NCBI RefSeq assembly: GCF_001905885.1
Contig: NZ_LIYH01000005.1
Span: 434,001-498,000, forward strand
DNA from: Streptomyces sp. CB03234
GTDB lineage: Bacteria > Actinomycetota > Actinomycetes > Streptomycetales > Streptomycetaceae
Direction of reading: 5' to 3'
DNA: 64,000 nt
Shown: positions 47,287-56,615 of the stretch, in pieces
Position numbering within the stretch: the first letter of the stretch is position 1
Layout: each line of letters starts with the position of its first letter
Program-made: the position numbers and the translations under genes
Notes under the pieces: generated by a model
What the model was told of the DNA's origin: nothing
Seen by the model: the letters and a program-made list of their open reading frames with translations, nothing else
The model's database searches: none

Positions 47287-48519
47287 TCACCGTCCTGGGG
47301 CGGCACCGTCCGGGCACCCCGCCGGGTCGGCTGGGGGACTGACCGCCACCCGGCCGCCCGACCGGCGGGGCACCAGGGTCAGGCCCACCAGCGGCACGGC
47401 CGCCAGTGCCGCCCACGGCCAGGCGCCGCCCGCCTCCACCAGGGCACCGGCCGGGGCGCCGCCCGCCAGTACCACCGCACCCGACAGGGACGACAACGCG
47501 CCCGTGCAGAACCCGAGCCGGCGCTCGTCCACCAGGTCCGGCAGCCATGCGCGGGTGGCGGGCACCACCAGCATCTGGCCGACCGTCAGCAGCACCACGA
47601 AGACCAGCGACGGCCACAGCCCGCCCACCGGCAGCAGCGCCCCGGCAGCCGCGAACGAGGCGGCGATCAGCAGCAGCCCGGTACGGATCGCGGCGCCCCA
47701 CGACAGCCGGGCCGCCGCCCACCGTTCCAGCGGGAGCTGCCCCGCCACCACGAGCACCGACGACAGCGCGAACAGCCAGCCGAGCGCGGCCTGCGACCCC
47801 GTCGCCCGTTCCAGCTCGGCGGGCAGCGCCAGATACAGCTGGTTGTAGGCCAGCAGATAGGAGGAGTACGCGAAGGTGAGGGCGAGGAAGCGGCGGTGGC
47901 GGAAGAGCTCCCGTACGGGGTGCGGAGGGGCGGGCGGGCCGGCCACTGCCGTCGGCTGCCGGCGGGGCATCAGCCGCCAGTGCCCCGCCAGTACGAGGGT
48001 GAAGACCGCCGCCCCCGCCACGCAGGCCGCGCCGAACCCCCCGTACAGCAGCAGGGCGCCCAGTACCGGGCCGATCAGGGCGCCCGCCTGGCCGCCCGCC
48101 GAGAAGCGGGCGAGCAGGCGGGTGCGCGGGGTGCCGGTGGCCGTCTCGTGGCGTACCGCCTCCCGTGCGATCTCCGACTCGACGGCGGGCGAGAACAACG
48201 CGGCGGCGAAACCGACCAGCAGGACCGCGCCGGTCACCGTCCACACCGTCCCCGCGACCGCCAGCCACAGGAACCCGGCGACGCGGAGGGCACAGCCGGC
48301 CAGCACGACGGGGCGTGGACCGAACCGGTCGGTGAGGGCGCCGCCGACGACGAACAGGCCCTGCTGGCTGAAGGTGCGCAGGCCGAGGACGAGGCCGACC
48401 AGCCAGCCGCCGAGGCCGAGGGAGTCGCTCAAGTGGTCGGCGAGGTGGGGGAGGACGGCGAAGAAGCCGGTGTTGAAGGCGAACTGGCTGCCGATGAGGA
48501 GGCGGGCGAGGGGGCTCAT
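47287..48519 (-). CDS. MFS exporter coupled to a metal-uptake ABC operon
   Basis: The 410-aa protein has twelve predicted transmembrane helices and the MFS loop motif GALTDRFGPRP between helices 2 and 3. Its start overlaps the stop of the upstream ATPase (ATGA). In opine-metallophore systems such as staphylopine, an MFS exporter (CntE) sits with the CntABCDF importer. That arrangement, plus the Zur-like box heading this operon, suggests that it exports a zinc chelator. The substrate is unproven. Confidence 0.85.
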   Translation of the reverse strand: MSPLARLLIGSQFAFNTGFFAVLPHLADHLSDSLGLGGWLVGLVLGLRTFSQQGLFVVGGALTDRFGPRPVVLAGCALRVAGFLWLAVAGTVWTVTGAVLLVGFAAALFSPAVESEIAREAVRHETATGTPRTRLLARFSAGGQAGALIGPVLGALLLYGGFGAACVAGAAVFTLVLAGHWRLMPRRQPTAVAGPPAPPHPVRELFRHRRFLALTFAYSSYLLAYNQLYLALPAELERATGSQAALGWLFALSSVLVVAGQLPLERWAAARLSWGAAIRTGLLLIAASFAAAGALLPVGGLWPSLVFVVLLTVGQMLVVPATRAWLPDLVDERRLGFCTGALSSLSGAVVLAGGAPAGALVEAGGAWPWAALAAVPLVGLTLVPRRSGGRVAVSPPADPAGCPDGAAPGR

Positions 48520-49211
48520 GGGGTGGTGATCCGTTCGATCCGGCCCGCCCGCATCTCGGCGGTCCGGTCGGCGAAGTGCCGTACGAGGGCCATGTCGTGG
48601 CAGATGAAGAGGTAGCCGAGCCGGAAGCGTTCCTGGAGGTCGGAGAGGAGGTTGAGGATGCCGGCGCGGACGGAGGGGTCGAGGGCGGAGACCGGTTCGT
48701 CGAGGACGAGCAGCTTGGGCTCGCTCGCCAGGGCGCGGGCGATCCCGGCGCGCTGGCACTGGCCGCCGGACAGCTCCTGCGGCAGCCGGCCGCCGTGGGC
48801 GGCGTCGTCGAGGCCGACCAGGGCGAGCAGTTCGGCGACCCGGGCCGGGCCGGTGGCGGCGTCCCAGCGGCGCTGGACGCGCAGCGGTTCGGCGACGGCG
48901 TCGCGGATGGTGCGGCGCGGGCTGAGGGAACCGTACGGGTCCTGGAAGACCGGCTGCATGGCGGGGCGCAGCGGCCGCAGTTCGCGCTCGCCCAGCCGGG
49001 TCAGCTCGCGGCCGTCGAACCACACCTCGCCGGCGGCCGGGCGGCGCAGCTGCAGCACGGCGGTGGCCGTGGACGACTTGCCGCAGCCGGACGGGCCGAC
49101 GAGGGCGAGGGTCTCCCCGGCGCGCAGGTCGAAGGAGACGCGGTCGACGGCGACGGTCGGTCCGTACTGGACTACCAGGTCACGGACCTCGAGGAGGCTG
49201 TCGGGCGTCAT
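48516..49211 (-). CDS. Nickel/peptide-type ABC transporter ATP-binding protein (F subunit)
   Basis: The 231-aa ATPase has Walker A GPSGCGKSSTATAV, a Q-loop in PVFQDPYGSLSPRRTI (typical of the OppF/DppF/CntF type), signature ELSGGQCQRAGIARAL and Walker B LLVLDEPVSALD with H-loop ICHDMALVRH. The signature SGGQCQR has Cys where Gln or Lys-type residues are more common. It lacks the C-terminal oligopeptide extension. ATG 49211 overlaps the upstream ATPase stop. Confidence 0.92.
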   Translation of the reverse strand: MTPDSLLEVRDLVVQYGPTVAVDRVSFDLRAGETLALVGPSGCGKSSTATAVLQLRRPAAGEVWFDGRELTRLGERELRPLRPAMQPVFQDPYGSLSPRRTIRDAVAEPLRVQRRWDAATGPARVAELLALVGLDDAAHGGRLPQELSGGQCQRAGIARALASEPKLLVLDEPVSALDPSVRAGILNLLSDLQERFRLGYLFICHDMALVRHFADRTAEMRAGRIERITTP

Positions 49212-50200
49212 ACGTGCTCCAGGAACAGGTCGGCGGCCGACTCGGGCACGGCGTCCCAGCGGTGGCAGGACACCTCGCGGCCGTCCACGGGCCGGGGCAC
49301 CGGGCGTTCGGTACGGCAGCGGTCCTCGGCGAGCGGGCAGCGCGGCGCGAAGGCGCACCCGGGCGGCAGCGCGCCGGGGGCGGGCGGCGCCCCGGCCATC
49401 GCGGGCAGTCGGCGGACCCGTCCCGTAGCGGGGGGCAGGGAGGCGAGGAGCCCGGCGGTGTACGGGGCGCGGGGGCGGGCGAACACCCGGTCCACCGGGC
49501 CGGATTCGACGTGCCCGCCCGCGTACATCACCAGCACCCGGCCGGCGTGCGCGCGGACCGCGTCCAGGTCGTGGGTGACCAGGACGAGCGCCGCACCCGC
49601 CGCCTTCCGCTGCTCGGTGAGGACGTGCAGGACCTGGTCGCGCAGGTCGGGGTCGAGGGCGGTGGTCGGCTCGTCGGCGACGATCAGTTCGGGTTCGTTG
49701 ACCGTCGCCATGGCGATCACGGCACGCTGCCGCATCCCGCCGGACAGCTCGTGCGGGTACGCGCGGGACCTGGCCGCCGGGACGCCGACGCGTTCCAGGG
49801 CGAGGGCGGCCCTGGCGCGGGCGTCGCGGCGGGACAGGCGCTGTACGGAGCGGACGGCGGCGGCGAGTTGGTCGCCGACCGGGTGCACGGGCGACAGCGC
49901 CGACAGCGCGTCCTGCGGTACGAGGGCCACGCGCCGTCCCCACAGGCCGTCCGCGCGGGCGCCGACCAGCTCGTCGGCCCCGCCGGAGGTCGTCCGCGAC
50001 CGGACGCTGCCGCTCACCGTCGCCCCGCGTGGCGCCATGCCGAGCAGGGCGCGGGCGGTCAGGGACTTCCCGGCGCCCGACTCGCCGACGAGGGCGAGGA
50101 CGTCACCGTCGTACACGTCGAAGGACAGCCCGCGTACGGCGTCCACGGCCCCGAAGGAGACCGAGAGGTCCCGTACGGAGAGGAGTGGTTCAGCGGCCAT
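49208..50200 (-). CDS. Nickel/peptide-type ABC transporter ATP-binding protein (D subunit)
   Basis: The 330-aa ATPase has Walker A GESGAGKSLTARAL, Q-loop LVPQDALSALSPVHPVG, signature ELSGGMRQRAVIAMA, and Walker B LIVADEPTTALDPD. The C-terminal oligopeptide/nickel-type extension is present (PPGCAFAPRCPLAEDRC with conserved cysteines). It overlaps the permease gene by 11 bp and is coupled to the next ATPase. It pairs with the F subunit to power the fused permease. Confidence 0.93.
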   Translation of the reverse strand: MAAEPLLSVRDLSVSFGAVDAVRGLSFDVYDGDVLALVGESGAGKSLTARALLGMAPRGATVSGSVRSRTTSGGADELVGARADGLWGRRVALVPQDALSALSPVHPVGDQLAAAVRSVQRLSRRDARARAALALERVGVPAARSRAYPHELSGGMRQRAVIAMATVNEPELIVADEPTTALDPDLRDQVLHVLTEQRKAAGAALVLVTHDLDAVRAHAGRVLVMYAGGHVESGPVDRVFARPRAPYTAGLLASLPPATGRVRRLPAMAGAPPAPGALPPGCAFAPRCPLAEDRCRTERPVPRPVDGREVSCHRWDAVPESAADLFLEHV

Positions 50201-51908
50201 GGGCGGTCCCCTTCCCGGGGCGGGTCGTGTACGCGGACAGCGACACCGCCAGCCCGGCGAGCAGCGCCAGCGCCATGGCGGGGGCCAGCGCGGCCCACGG
50301 CGCACGCTCCACGTAGGCGCGGGACTCGTCCAGCAGCAGGCCCCACTCCGGGGCGGGCGGCTGGGCGCCCAGGCCGAGGAAGCCGAGCGAGGCCAGGGCG
50401 AGGGCCATGCCGGGCAGGCGCAGGACGGCGTGGCGGGCGACCGGGGCGGTGACGGACGGCAGGACGTGCCGCCACAGGATCCAGCGGGGCGTCGCCCCGA
50501 TGGCCTTCTGGGCGAGCAGGAAGCCCGACGCCCGTACCTCCTGGACCAGGGCCGCCGCGTGGGCGGCGAGCGGGGGCCAGGAGATCAGGGCCACGGCGAG
50601 CGCGGCGCCGCCCGTGCCGGGGCCGAGGACGGCGGCGACGAGGATGCCGACGATGACCGGGGGCAGGGCGTTGGCGATGTCGGAGAGGCCGGACGTGACG
50701 TTCGGTACGAAGCCGAGGGCGACCGCCAGCAGCCAGCTGAGCGCGCACACGGCGGCCGCCGTGCCGACCGTGGTCGCCGCCCCGTGCCCGAGCCGGGCGA
50801 GCACGTCACGCCCGAGGCCGTCCGCGCCCAGCGGGTGGACCAGGGACGGCGGGGCGAGCCGGGCGGCCGTGTCGACGGTGTACGGGTCGCGCAGCAGGCC
50901 CCATCCGATGACGGCCGCCAGCACCACCGCGAGGCCGGCCGGTACGGCGGGGGCCACCCGTACCGGCCGGGCGGCGGGCAGCGTCAGGCCCGCGTCCCGC
51001 AGGCCCGGCCCGAGCAGCCGCCGCCGTACCAGGGCGGTGAGCGCGCCGACGGTCAGCCCGAGGGCGAGCAGTGCCAGTACGGAGCCCTGGAGCAGCGGCA
51101 GGTCCTGGGACTTGGCCGCGCCCAGCGACGTACGCCCGATGCCGGGTACCGCGAACACCGTCTCGACGGCGACCGCCCCGCCGGTGAGCCCCACCGCCAC
51201 CATGCCGAACTGCGGGACCAGCGGCGGCAGTACCCGCCGGAGCGCGGCCAGGGCGACCCGTACGCGCGAGACGCCCGCCCCGCGCCACAGCTCCACCCAC
51301 CGCTCGTCGTACACGGCGGGCAGCGCGTCGGCGACCAGCCGCCCCAGCAGCCCGCCCGCCGGAACGCCCAGCGCGACGGCGGGCAGCACCAGATGCGCGG
51401 GCCCCTGCCAGCCGGACGTCGGCAGCCAGCCGAGCCACACCCCGGCGACGATCAACACCACGGTGGCCAGCAGGAATTCGGGCACGGCCGCGAGCATCGC
51501 CGCGAACGCCCCGGACGTGCCCCGGCCGCTGATGAGCACCGGCGCGGCGAGGGCGACGGCCACCAGCAGCGCGACGGCGAGCGCGGCGCCCATCAGGGCC
51601 AGCGACACCTGGAGCCCGGTTGTAACGGAGGGCAGGACGTCGGTGCCCGACACCCACGAGGTGCCCAGGTCGCCCCGGACGAGGCCGGCGGCCCAGCCGC
51701 CCAGCAGCGACAGCGGTCCGGCGTCCAGCCCGAGGTCGGCGCGGATGGCGTCCAGCGCCTCGGGCGTGGCCTCCTGCTCGGCGGATCGGGCGCGCAGCAC
51801 GGTCAGCGCCGGGTCGCGGCCGGACAGCCAGGGCAGCAGCCCGACGACCGCGAGGACGGCGGCGAGCGCCCCGGCCAGCCCGGCGCCGCGCGTGACGCCG
51901 GTTTTCAC
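50190..51908 (-). CDS. Fused NikB-NikC type ABC permease
   Basis: The 572-aa protein contains two permease modules that are usually separate. The N-terminal half (~1-300) is DppB/NikB-like, with LGTSWVSGTDV and the binding-protein-dependent EAA loop [24 protein letters not shown]. The C-terminal half (~315-560) is DppC/NikC-like, with HPLGADGLGRDVLARL and its own EAA loop QKAIGATPRWILWRHVLPSV. About twelve membrane segments are present. A GTG start overlaps the stop of the binding-protein gene (GTGA). The fusion fixes a 1:1 ratio of the two halves. Confidence 0.92.
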   Translation of the reverse strand: MKTGVTRGAGLAGALAAVLAVVGLLPWLSGRDPALTVLRARSAEQEATPEALDAIRADLGLDAGPLSLLGGWAAGLVRGDLGTSWVSGTDVLPSVTTGLQVSLALMGAALAVALLVAVALAAPVLISGRGTSGAFAAMLAAVPEFLLATVVLIVAGVWLGWLPTSGWQGPAHLVLPAVALGVPAGGLLGRLVADALPAVYDERWVELWRGAGVSRVRVALAALRRVLPPLVPQFGMVAVGLTGGAVAVETVFAVPGIGRTSLGAAKSQDLPLLQGSVLALLALGLTVGALTALVRRRLLGPGLRDAGLTLPAARPVRVAPAVPAGLAVVLAAVIGWGLLRDPYTVDTAARLAPPSLVHPLGADGLGRDVLARLGHGAATTVGTAAAVCALSWLLAVALGFVPNVTSGLSDIANALPPVIVGILVAAVLGPGTGGAALAVALISWPPLAAHAAALVQEVRASGFLLAQKAIGATPRWILWRHVLPSVTAPVARHAVLRLPGMALALASLGFLGLGAQPPAPEWGLLLDESRAYVERAPWAALAPAMALALLAGLAVSLSAYTTRPGKGTAHGR

Positions 51909-53395
51909 TTGACGTACGTGGCGGGTGTGACGAGCAGCCGCTCGCGCGGGTCGTGTTCGGCGCCCACGACACCCGCCGCGTCGCCCTGGACGACCCGCTC
52001 GTGCAGCATCGGGATCGCGGCGTCGGTGGCGAGTACGGAGGCCTCGGCGGCCATCACGGCCCTTCGGCGCGCGTCACCGGCTGCCGTCGCGGCGGCCTTG
52101 TCCAGGGCCTTGTCCACGGTGGGATCGGCGAGCTGGGAGATGTTGAAGGAGCCCCGGGAGGCGAAGTCGCTGTAGAGGTACGCGGCGGGGTCGCCGGAGT
52201 CGAGGACGGTCGCCCGGGACAGGATGAACGCGTCGAACGCGCCCGCCAGCGCGTCGGATTCGATGTTCGCGTACTCGCGCACCTCCAGCTTCACCGTGAA
52301 CCCGGCCTTCTGGAGCTGCTGCTGGAGGGTCTGGGCGACTTCGGGCAGCTCGGCGCGGTCGGTGAAGGTGCCGATGGTGATGGCGGCGCCGGACGGGTTG
52401 GCGGCCTTGGCGCGCTTGGGCTCGGAGCGAAGGGACGACGCCCACGGGAGGGCCGGTCCGAGCAGGCCGCGGGCGACGTCGGCCCGTCCCTCGTACACGC
52501 CGTCGACGATCGCCTTCGGGTCGATGGCCTCGCGGGCGGCGGCCCGGAGTCCGGGGTCCTTGAAGGGGCCCTTGGCGGTGTTGAGGTAGAGGGTGTTGGT
52601 GCGCGGCATCGGCACCTCGGTGATCAGCTCCTGGTCGAGCAGCGCGGCCTGCGAGACCGGGACGGCCTCCACGATGTCGGCCTCCCCGCTGCGCAGCGCG
52701 GCGGCGCGGGCGGTGCCGTCGGGGACGAAGGTGACGTCGATGCCGGGCGTCTTGGCCTTCGTACCCCAGTAGCCGTCGTACCGGTCGAGGGCGGCGGACG
52801 AGGTGCCGTTGACCTTGGTGAGCCGGAAGGCGCCGGTGCCGGTGCCGACGGGGCTGACGGTCTTCCCGCGGTAGGCCTTGGCCGACAGGATCGACAGCTG
52901 GGGCGAGCTGAGCCGCTGCGGGAGGAGCGGGTCGGGGGTGGCGGTGGTGACGGTGACGGTGTTGCCGGAGCCCGAGGGCGTCACGGAGAGGTCGACGCCG
53001 TCGAGGATGCGGGGCTTGGGCGAGGCGGTGGCGGCCTTGGTGAGGGAGTGCGCGACGGCCCGGGCGGTGAGCGGGCTGCCGTCGTGGAAGGTGACGCCGT
53101 CGCGGACGGTGAAGGTCCAGGTCCGGCCGGTCTGCCGCCAGGCGGTGGCCAGGGCGGGGCGCGGGTCGCCGTTGGCGTCGAGGGTGACGAGGGTCTCGGC
53201 GGTGGACCAGCGGGACAGTTTGAAGGCGTCGTCGGAGAGTGGGGACAGCCCGGAGCGCGGCGGGTTCATCATCGCCACGCGGATGCGCTTGCCGTCACCG
53301 CCCGAGGCGCTGTCCGGCGCGCTGAAGCAGCCGGTGAGCAGGACGGACACGGAGGCCAGGGCGGCGGCGTGGAGGAGACGGGTGGGCAGGCGCAC
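51905..53395 (-). CDS. ABC transporter substrate-binding lipoprotein (SBP_bac_5, nickel/opine-metallophore type)
   Basis: The 496-aa lipoprotein starts at GTG 53395 behind a GGAAGGG ribosome site. Its signal ends in the lipobox LLTGC near residue 23. The SBP_bac_5 pattern is present: WRQTGRTWTFTVRDGVTFHDGSPLTARAV, DRYDGYWG and a C-terminal ALDKAAATA segment. It begins the operon SBP-permease-ATPase-ATPase-MFS. A Zur-box-like palindrome lies ~56 bp upstream of the start codon, so the genes are likely switched on when zinc is scarce. Confidence 0.9.
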   Translation of the reverse strand: MRLPTRLLHAAALASVSVLLTGCFSAPDSASGGDGKRIRVAMMNPPRSGLSPLSDDAFKLSRWSTAETLVTLDANGDPRPALATAWRQTGRTWTFTVRDGVTFHDGSPLTARAVAHSLTKAATASPKPRILDGVDLSVTPSGSGNTVTVTTATPDPLLPQRLSSPQLSILSAKAYRGKTVSPVGTGTGAFRLTKVNGTSSAALDRYDGYWGTKAKTPGIDVTFVPDGTARAAALRSGEADIVEAVPVSQAALLDQELITEVPMPRTNTLYLNTAKGPFKDPGLRAAAREAIDPKAIVDGVYEGRADVARGLLGPALPWASSLRSEPKRAKAANPSGAAITIGTFTDRAELPEVAQTLQQQLQKAGFTVKLEVREYANIESDALAGAFDAFILSRATVLDSGDPAAYLYSDFASRGSFNISQLADPTVDKALDKAAATAAGDARRRAVMAAEASVLATDAAIPMLHERVVQGDAAGVVGAEHDPRERLLVTPATYVK

Positions 53396-53450
53396 GGGAA
53401 CCCTTCCGGGCGGGGACGAGCGGCGGGGGGCGGACGGGACCGTAACACAA

Positions 53451-53465
53451 TGACAATCGTTTTCA
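53451..53465. promoter_or_regulatory. Zur-box-like palindrome upstream of the metal ABC operon
   Basis: TGACAATCGTTTTCA has the 7-1-7 inverted repeat of actinobacterial Zur boxes (consensus close to TGAAAATGATTTTCA), with only a few differences. It lies between the binding-protein gene (minus) and an EF-hand gene (plus), 56 bp from the former. It is not the TTGCAA-type Nur box. Zinc-bound Zur would repress the operon. Confidence 0.75.
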
Positions 53466-53752
53466 ACAATTGAATGTTGATCCACTTCGGGGGCGCGGCG
53501 ATCCGGTCCCGGTCCTCCACCCGCCTGGCGGCGGAGCCCCGGCCGGCGACGCGCACGGCGGAGCCTCCACCGTTCAGCCCGCTCCTCAAGGTGACCGGAC
53601 ACGGTGGCGTGACCTGCCGTTTTGCTGCAATCGGCGGCACGTTTCGCGCGCCGCGCCAGGTGGTCGCTCCGGACGCCCGTCGCTACAGCTTGTCTCGGCC
53701 GGTCCGGCCGGTCCGGCCGCGGAAGCGGTTCGCAACAGAAGGAGACATCTCC

Positions 53753-54292
53753 GTGAGCCTGAGTGACTACCGCCAGAAGATCGCCTCGCGCTTCGACACA
53801 TTCGACCGTGACGGAGACGGCGTCGTGACCGAGGCGGACTTCCAGCAGCTGGCCCGGTCGATCCTGGCCGAGTTCGACGAATCCCCCAGTGCGCCCAAGG
53901 GCAACGCCCTGCTCCGGGGCGCGCAGCACTTCTGGCAGTCCTTCGCCGACATCGCGGACAGGGACGGCGACGGCCGGATCACCGAGGACGAGTTCGTGCA
54001 GGCCGCCTGCGACCACCTCCTCGACAACCCCGCCGGATTCGTGGACATGGTGCGGCCCTGGGCCGTCGCCGTGGTCGATGTCGCGGACGCCGATGACAGC
54101 GGCGAGGTGACCGTCGAGGAGTGGGAGCGCATGCTCCGGGCGATGCGGGCCACCCCGGAGCGGGCGCGGGTCAAGGCGGCGCAGCTCGACACCGACGGCG
54201 ACGGGCTGGTCTCGGTGGACGAGGTGCTGAACACCGCCGTGCGGTTCTACACCACGGAGGAGCCGATCGCCGACTTCGCGGTGGCGCGCTGA
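53753..54292 (+). CDS. Four-EF-hand calcium-binding protein
   Basis: The 179-aa calmodulin-like protein starts at GTG 53753 behind AGAAGGAGA. Four EF-hand loops are visible: DRDGDGVVTEAD, DRDGDGRITEDE, DADDSGEVTVEE and DTDGDGLVSVDE. All have Asp/Asn/Ser at positions 1, 3 and 5 and Glu or Asp at 12. The long helical spacing between the pairs resembles sarcoplasmic calcium-binding proteins or calerythrin. It is probably a cytosolic Ca2+ buffer or sensor. Three bases separate it from the next gene. Confidence 0.93.
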   Translation: MSLSDYRQKIASRFDTFDRDGDGVVTEADFQQLARSILAEFDESPSAPKGNALLRGAQHFWQSFADIADRDGDGRITEDEFVQAACDHLLDNPAGFVDMVRPWAVAVVDVADADDSGEVTVEEWERMLRAMRATPERARVKAAQLDTDGDGLVSVDEVLNTAVRFYTTEEPIADFAVAR

Positions 54293-54294
54293 AC

Positions 54295-54969
54295 ATGCTC
54301 ACCGGACCGGCGACGACGCGGGAGCGGACAGCCCGGCGGTGCGCGGACGACGGCCATGGGGCGGCAGTGCTGCCTGCCCCGTGGCCGCTCGACGCGGTAC
54401 CGCCCGATGTGGCGCACCCGGGCGCCTGCCGCACGGTCGTGGAGTGGGTACGGGAGTACCTGGCCCGCCCGCACGGCGACCTCGGGCGGCCGGGCCCCGT
54501 CTGCCCGTACGTCCCCGGCGCGCTCGCCCACCGGGGTCTGCGGGCGGTGGTGTGGCCGGACCGGCCCTCGGGGGTGGGGCAGGTGGTCGCGGTGATGCGC
54601 GCGTACCGGGACTGGTTCATGGGCAGCGGCGGCGCCGTGCCTGGGGTGGGCGACCGGCGGTGGGCCGCGCTGCTGGTCCTCTTCCCGGCGCTGACCCGGG
54701 ACGACGTGGTCTGGGCCATCGACGGCGCCCAGCGTGCGCTGAAGACCGAGTTCGTCGAACGGGGGCTGATGGTCGGGGAGTTCCACGACGGTCCGCCCGC
54801 CGTTCCCGGCCTGTGGAACAGGGACTTCCGCCCGCTGCGCAGCCCGGTGCCGCTGCTGGCCATGCGGGCGATGGTCCGCACCGACCTGCCGTTCCTGCGG
54901 GACGACCCGCGCCAACTCGCCGCGCACCGGGACCGGTTCGGCGGGGCGTCGCACGGGGAGGTGGGGTGA
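54295..54969 (+). CDS. DUF6875-like hypothetical protein
   Basis: The 224-aa soluble protein has CPYVPGALAHRGLR in the middle and the strongly conserved C-terminal block ALKTEFVERGLMVGEFHDGPP followed by GLWNRDFRPLRSPVPLLAMRAMVRTDLPFL. I recognise this from memory as the family called DUF6875, which has no known function. It is tightly packed between the EF-hand gene (2-bp gap) and an FAD/NAD(P)-binding gene, so the three probably form an operon. Confidence 0.75.
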   Translation: MLTGPATTRERTARRCADDGHGAAVLPAPWPLDAVPPDVAHPGACRTVVEWVREYLARPHGDLGRPGPVCPYVPGALAHRGLRAVVWPDRPSGVGQVVAVMRAYRDWFMGSGGAVPGVGDRRWAALLVLFPALTRDDVVWAIDGAQRALKTEFVERGLMVGEFHDGPPAVPGLWNRDFRPLRSPVPLLAMRAMVRTDLPFLRDDPRQLAAHRDRFGGASHGEVG

Positions 54970-54972
54970 CCG

Positions 54973-56526
54973 GTGCGGCGGCGCGTGGTCATCGTCGGCG
55001 GGGGCGCCACTGGTGTCGCGGCGTTCGCCGCGCTGGTCCGGCATCGGGTCGCGGCACGCGTCGACATCGTCGATCCGCTGCCCGTGGGTTCGGGCAGGGC
55101 GTTCGCGACGACCCGGCCGGCGCTGCTGTGCAACACCTCGGTGGGCATCATGTCCCTGGTGGCGGGCGCCCCCGACGACTTCCTCGACCACCTGCTGGCG
55201 CGCGGGGTCCCCGCCGACCGGGACGCCTTCGTCCCCCGCTTCCACTTCTCCCGGTACGTCAGGGACCGCTACCTGGCGTACCGGGTGCTGCACAGGCGGG
55301 GCGGCGGGGCCGGCGGGCACGTGCGCGGGCGGGCGAGCTTCGTACGCCGTGTCCCCGGTGGCGGGTACGAGGTCGTGCTGGACGACGGCCGCCGCCTCGA
55401 CGCCACCGACGTCCTGCTCTGCCAGGGCTACGGCGACCCTGTCGTACCCGGGACACTGCGCCCCCATCTCGGCGCCGACCGGCTCTTCATCGGGCCCTGT
55501 CCGGAGGGCGCCCTGCTCACGGCGATGCCGGGGCCCGCCTCCCGCGTCCTGGTCCTGGGAACCAGGCTGTCCGCCATCGACGCGGGCCTGCTCCTGTGCG
55601 GGGCCGGCCACCGCGTCGTCATGGCGTCCCCCTCGGGCGAGCTGCCCGCCGTACGCACACGCACCGGCTCACGCCCGGGCCCGCCGCTCACCCCGGACCT
55701 CGCCGCCCTGGACTTCTCCGGCCCCCGGTTCGAGCGGCAGCTCGTCGCGCTCGTCGCCAGGGCGGCGTCCACCGTCAGTGGCCGGCGGCTCCGTGACCAG
55801 GTGGCCACGCCGGTGCGTGTGCCCGTGCCCGTGCCGGACGACCCGGTGGAGCGGCTGCGCCGGGAGATCCGGCTCGCGGAGGAGGGCCGTACCGACTGGC
55901 AGGACATCCTGTGCGCGACGGTCGACGCGGCCAACCAGGTGCTGCCCGCCCTGGACGCCCCGACGCGGGCGGCCGCGCTGCGGCGGTGCGCGCCTCTGCT
56001 CCGCTACCTCGGCGCCATCCCGCTCGGTACCGCCCGGACCCTGCTGCGGCACGTGGAGGCCGGGCGGCTGACGATCCGCCGGGGCGTGCCGGTGGAGATC
56101 GCACCCGGCCCGCGCCGCTGGCGGGCGGTGTGGAGCGGAGAGGCGGCCGAGCGGTACGACGCCGTGGTCACCGCCGCCGGGTACGGCGATCCGCCGCTCC
56201 ACGTGTCCGGCGACCACCTCCACCTGACCGGTGCCGGGTGCCGTCACCCCGGAGCGGCACCCGGCATCGGCGAGGACGTGCGCGTCCGCTTCCCCGGCAG
56301 CCCGGTGCCGGAGCGCATCTGGGCCGTGGGCGTCACCTCGTCGTCACGCGTGCCGAGCATCAACGCGGTCTACCCGATGGTCCAGCAGGCCGACGCCGTC
56401 GCCCGCGCGTGCCGCGATCACCCCGCGCCGGAAGCCGCTCCCACCCGCCGGGCCGCCTCCTGCGCGGCCCGCGCGAAGGCGCCGACCGCGCCGGTGTCGT
56501 CGCCCGTACGCCCCACCGGTCCGTAA
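54973..56526 (+). CDS. FAD/NAD(P)-binding protein (pfam13454-like)
   Basis: The 517-aa protein starts with a dinucleotide-binding motif VVIVGGGATGVAAFAALVRH and contains LLCNTSVGIMSL, LCQGYGDP, and a second GxGxxA-like site LVLGTRLSAIDAGLLLCGAGH around residue 195. Residues 420-480 include a third region, WAVGVTSSSRVPSINAVYPMVQQADAVA, near the C-terminus. It resembles FAD-dependent oxidoreductases of secondary metabolism. It is the last gene of the EF-hand/DUF6875 operon, next to the Zur-controlled transporter, but a direct link is only a suggestion. Confidence 0.85.
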   Translation: MRRRVVIVGGGATGVAAFAALVRHRVAARVDIVDPLPVGSGRAFATTRPALLCNTSVGIMSLVAGAPDDFLDHLLARGVPADRDAFVPRFHFSRYVRDRYLAYRVLHRRGGGAGGHVRGRASFVRRVPGGGYEVVLDDGRRLDATDVLLCQGYGDPVVPGTLRPHLGADRLFIGPCPEGALLTAMPGPASRVLVLGTRLSAIDAGLLLCGAGHRVVMASPSGELPAVRTRTGSRPGPPLTPDLAALDFSGPRFERQLVALVARAASTVSGRRLRDQVATPVRVPVPVPDDPVERLRREIRLAEEGRTDWQDILCATVDAANQVLPALDAPTRAAALRRCAPLLRYLGAIPLGTARTLLRHVEAGRLTIRRGVPVEIAPGPRRWRAVWSGEAAERYDAVVTAAGYGDPPLHVSGDHLHLTGAGCRHPGAAPGIGEDVRVRFPGSPVPERIWAVGVTSSSRVPSINAVYPMVQQADAVARACRDHPAPEAAPTRRAASCAARAKAPTAPVSSPVRPTGP

Positions 56527-56615
56527 CCGACCGGCGCCGGGCCGGAGAAGGGGACGTAGGGGACACCGGGACGTAGGCGGCGGGTCGTACGCGACACCGG
56601 CCGGAATGCGTCGCG

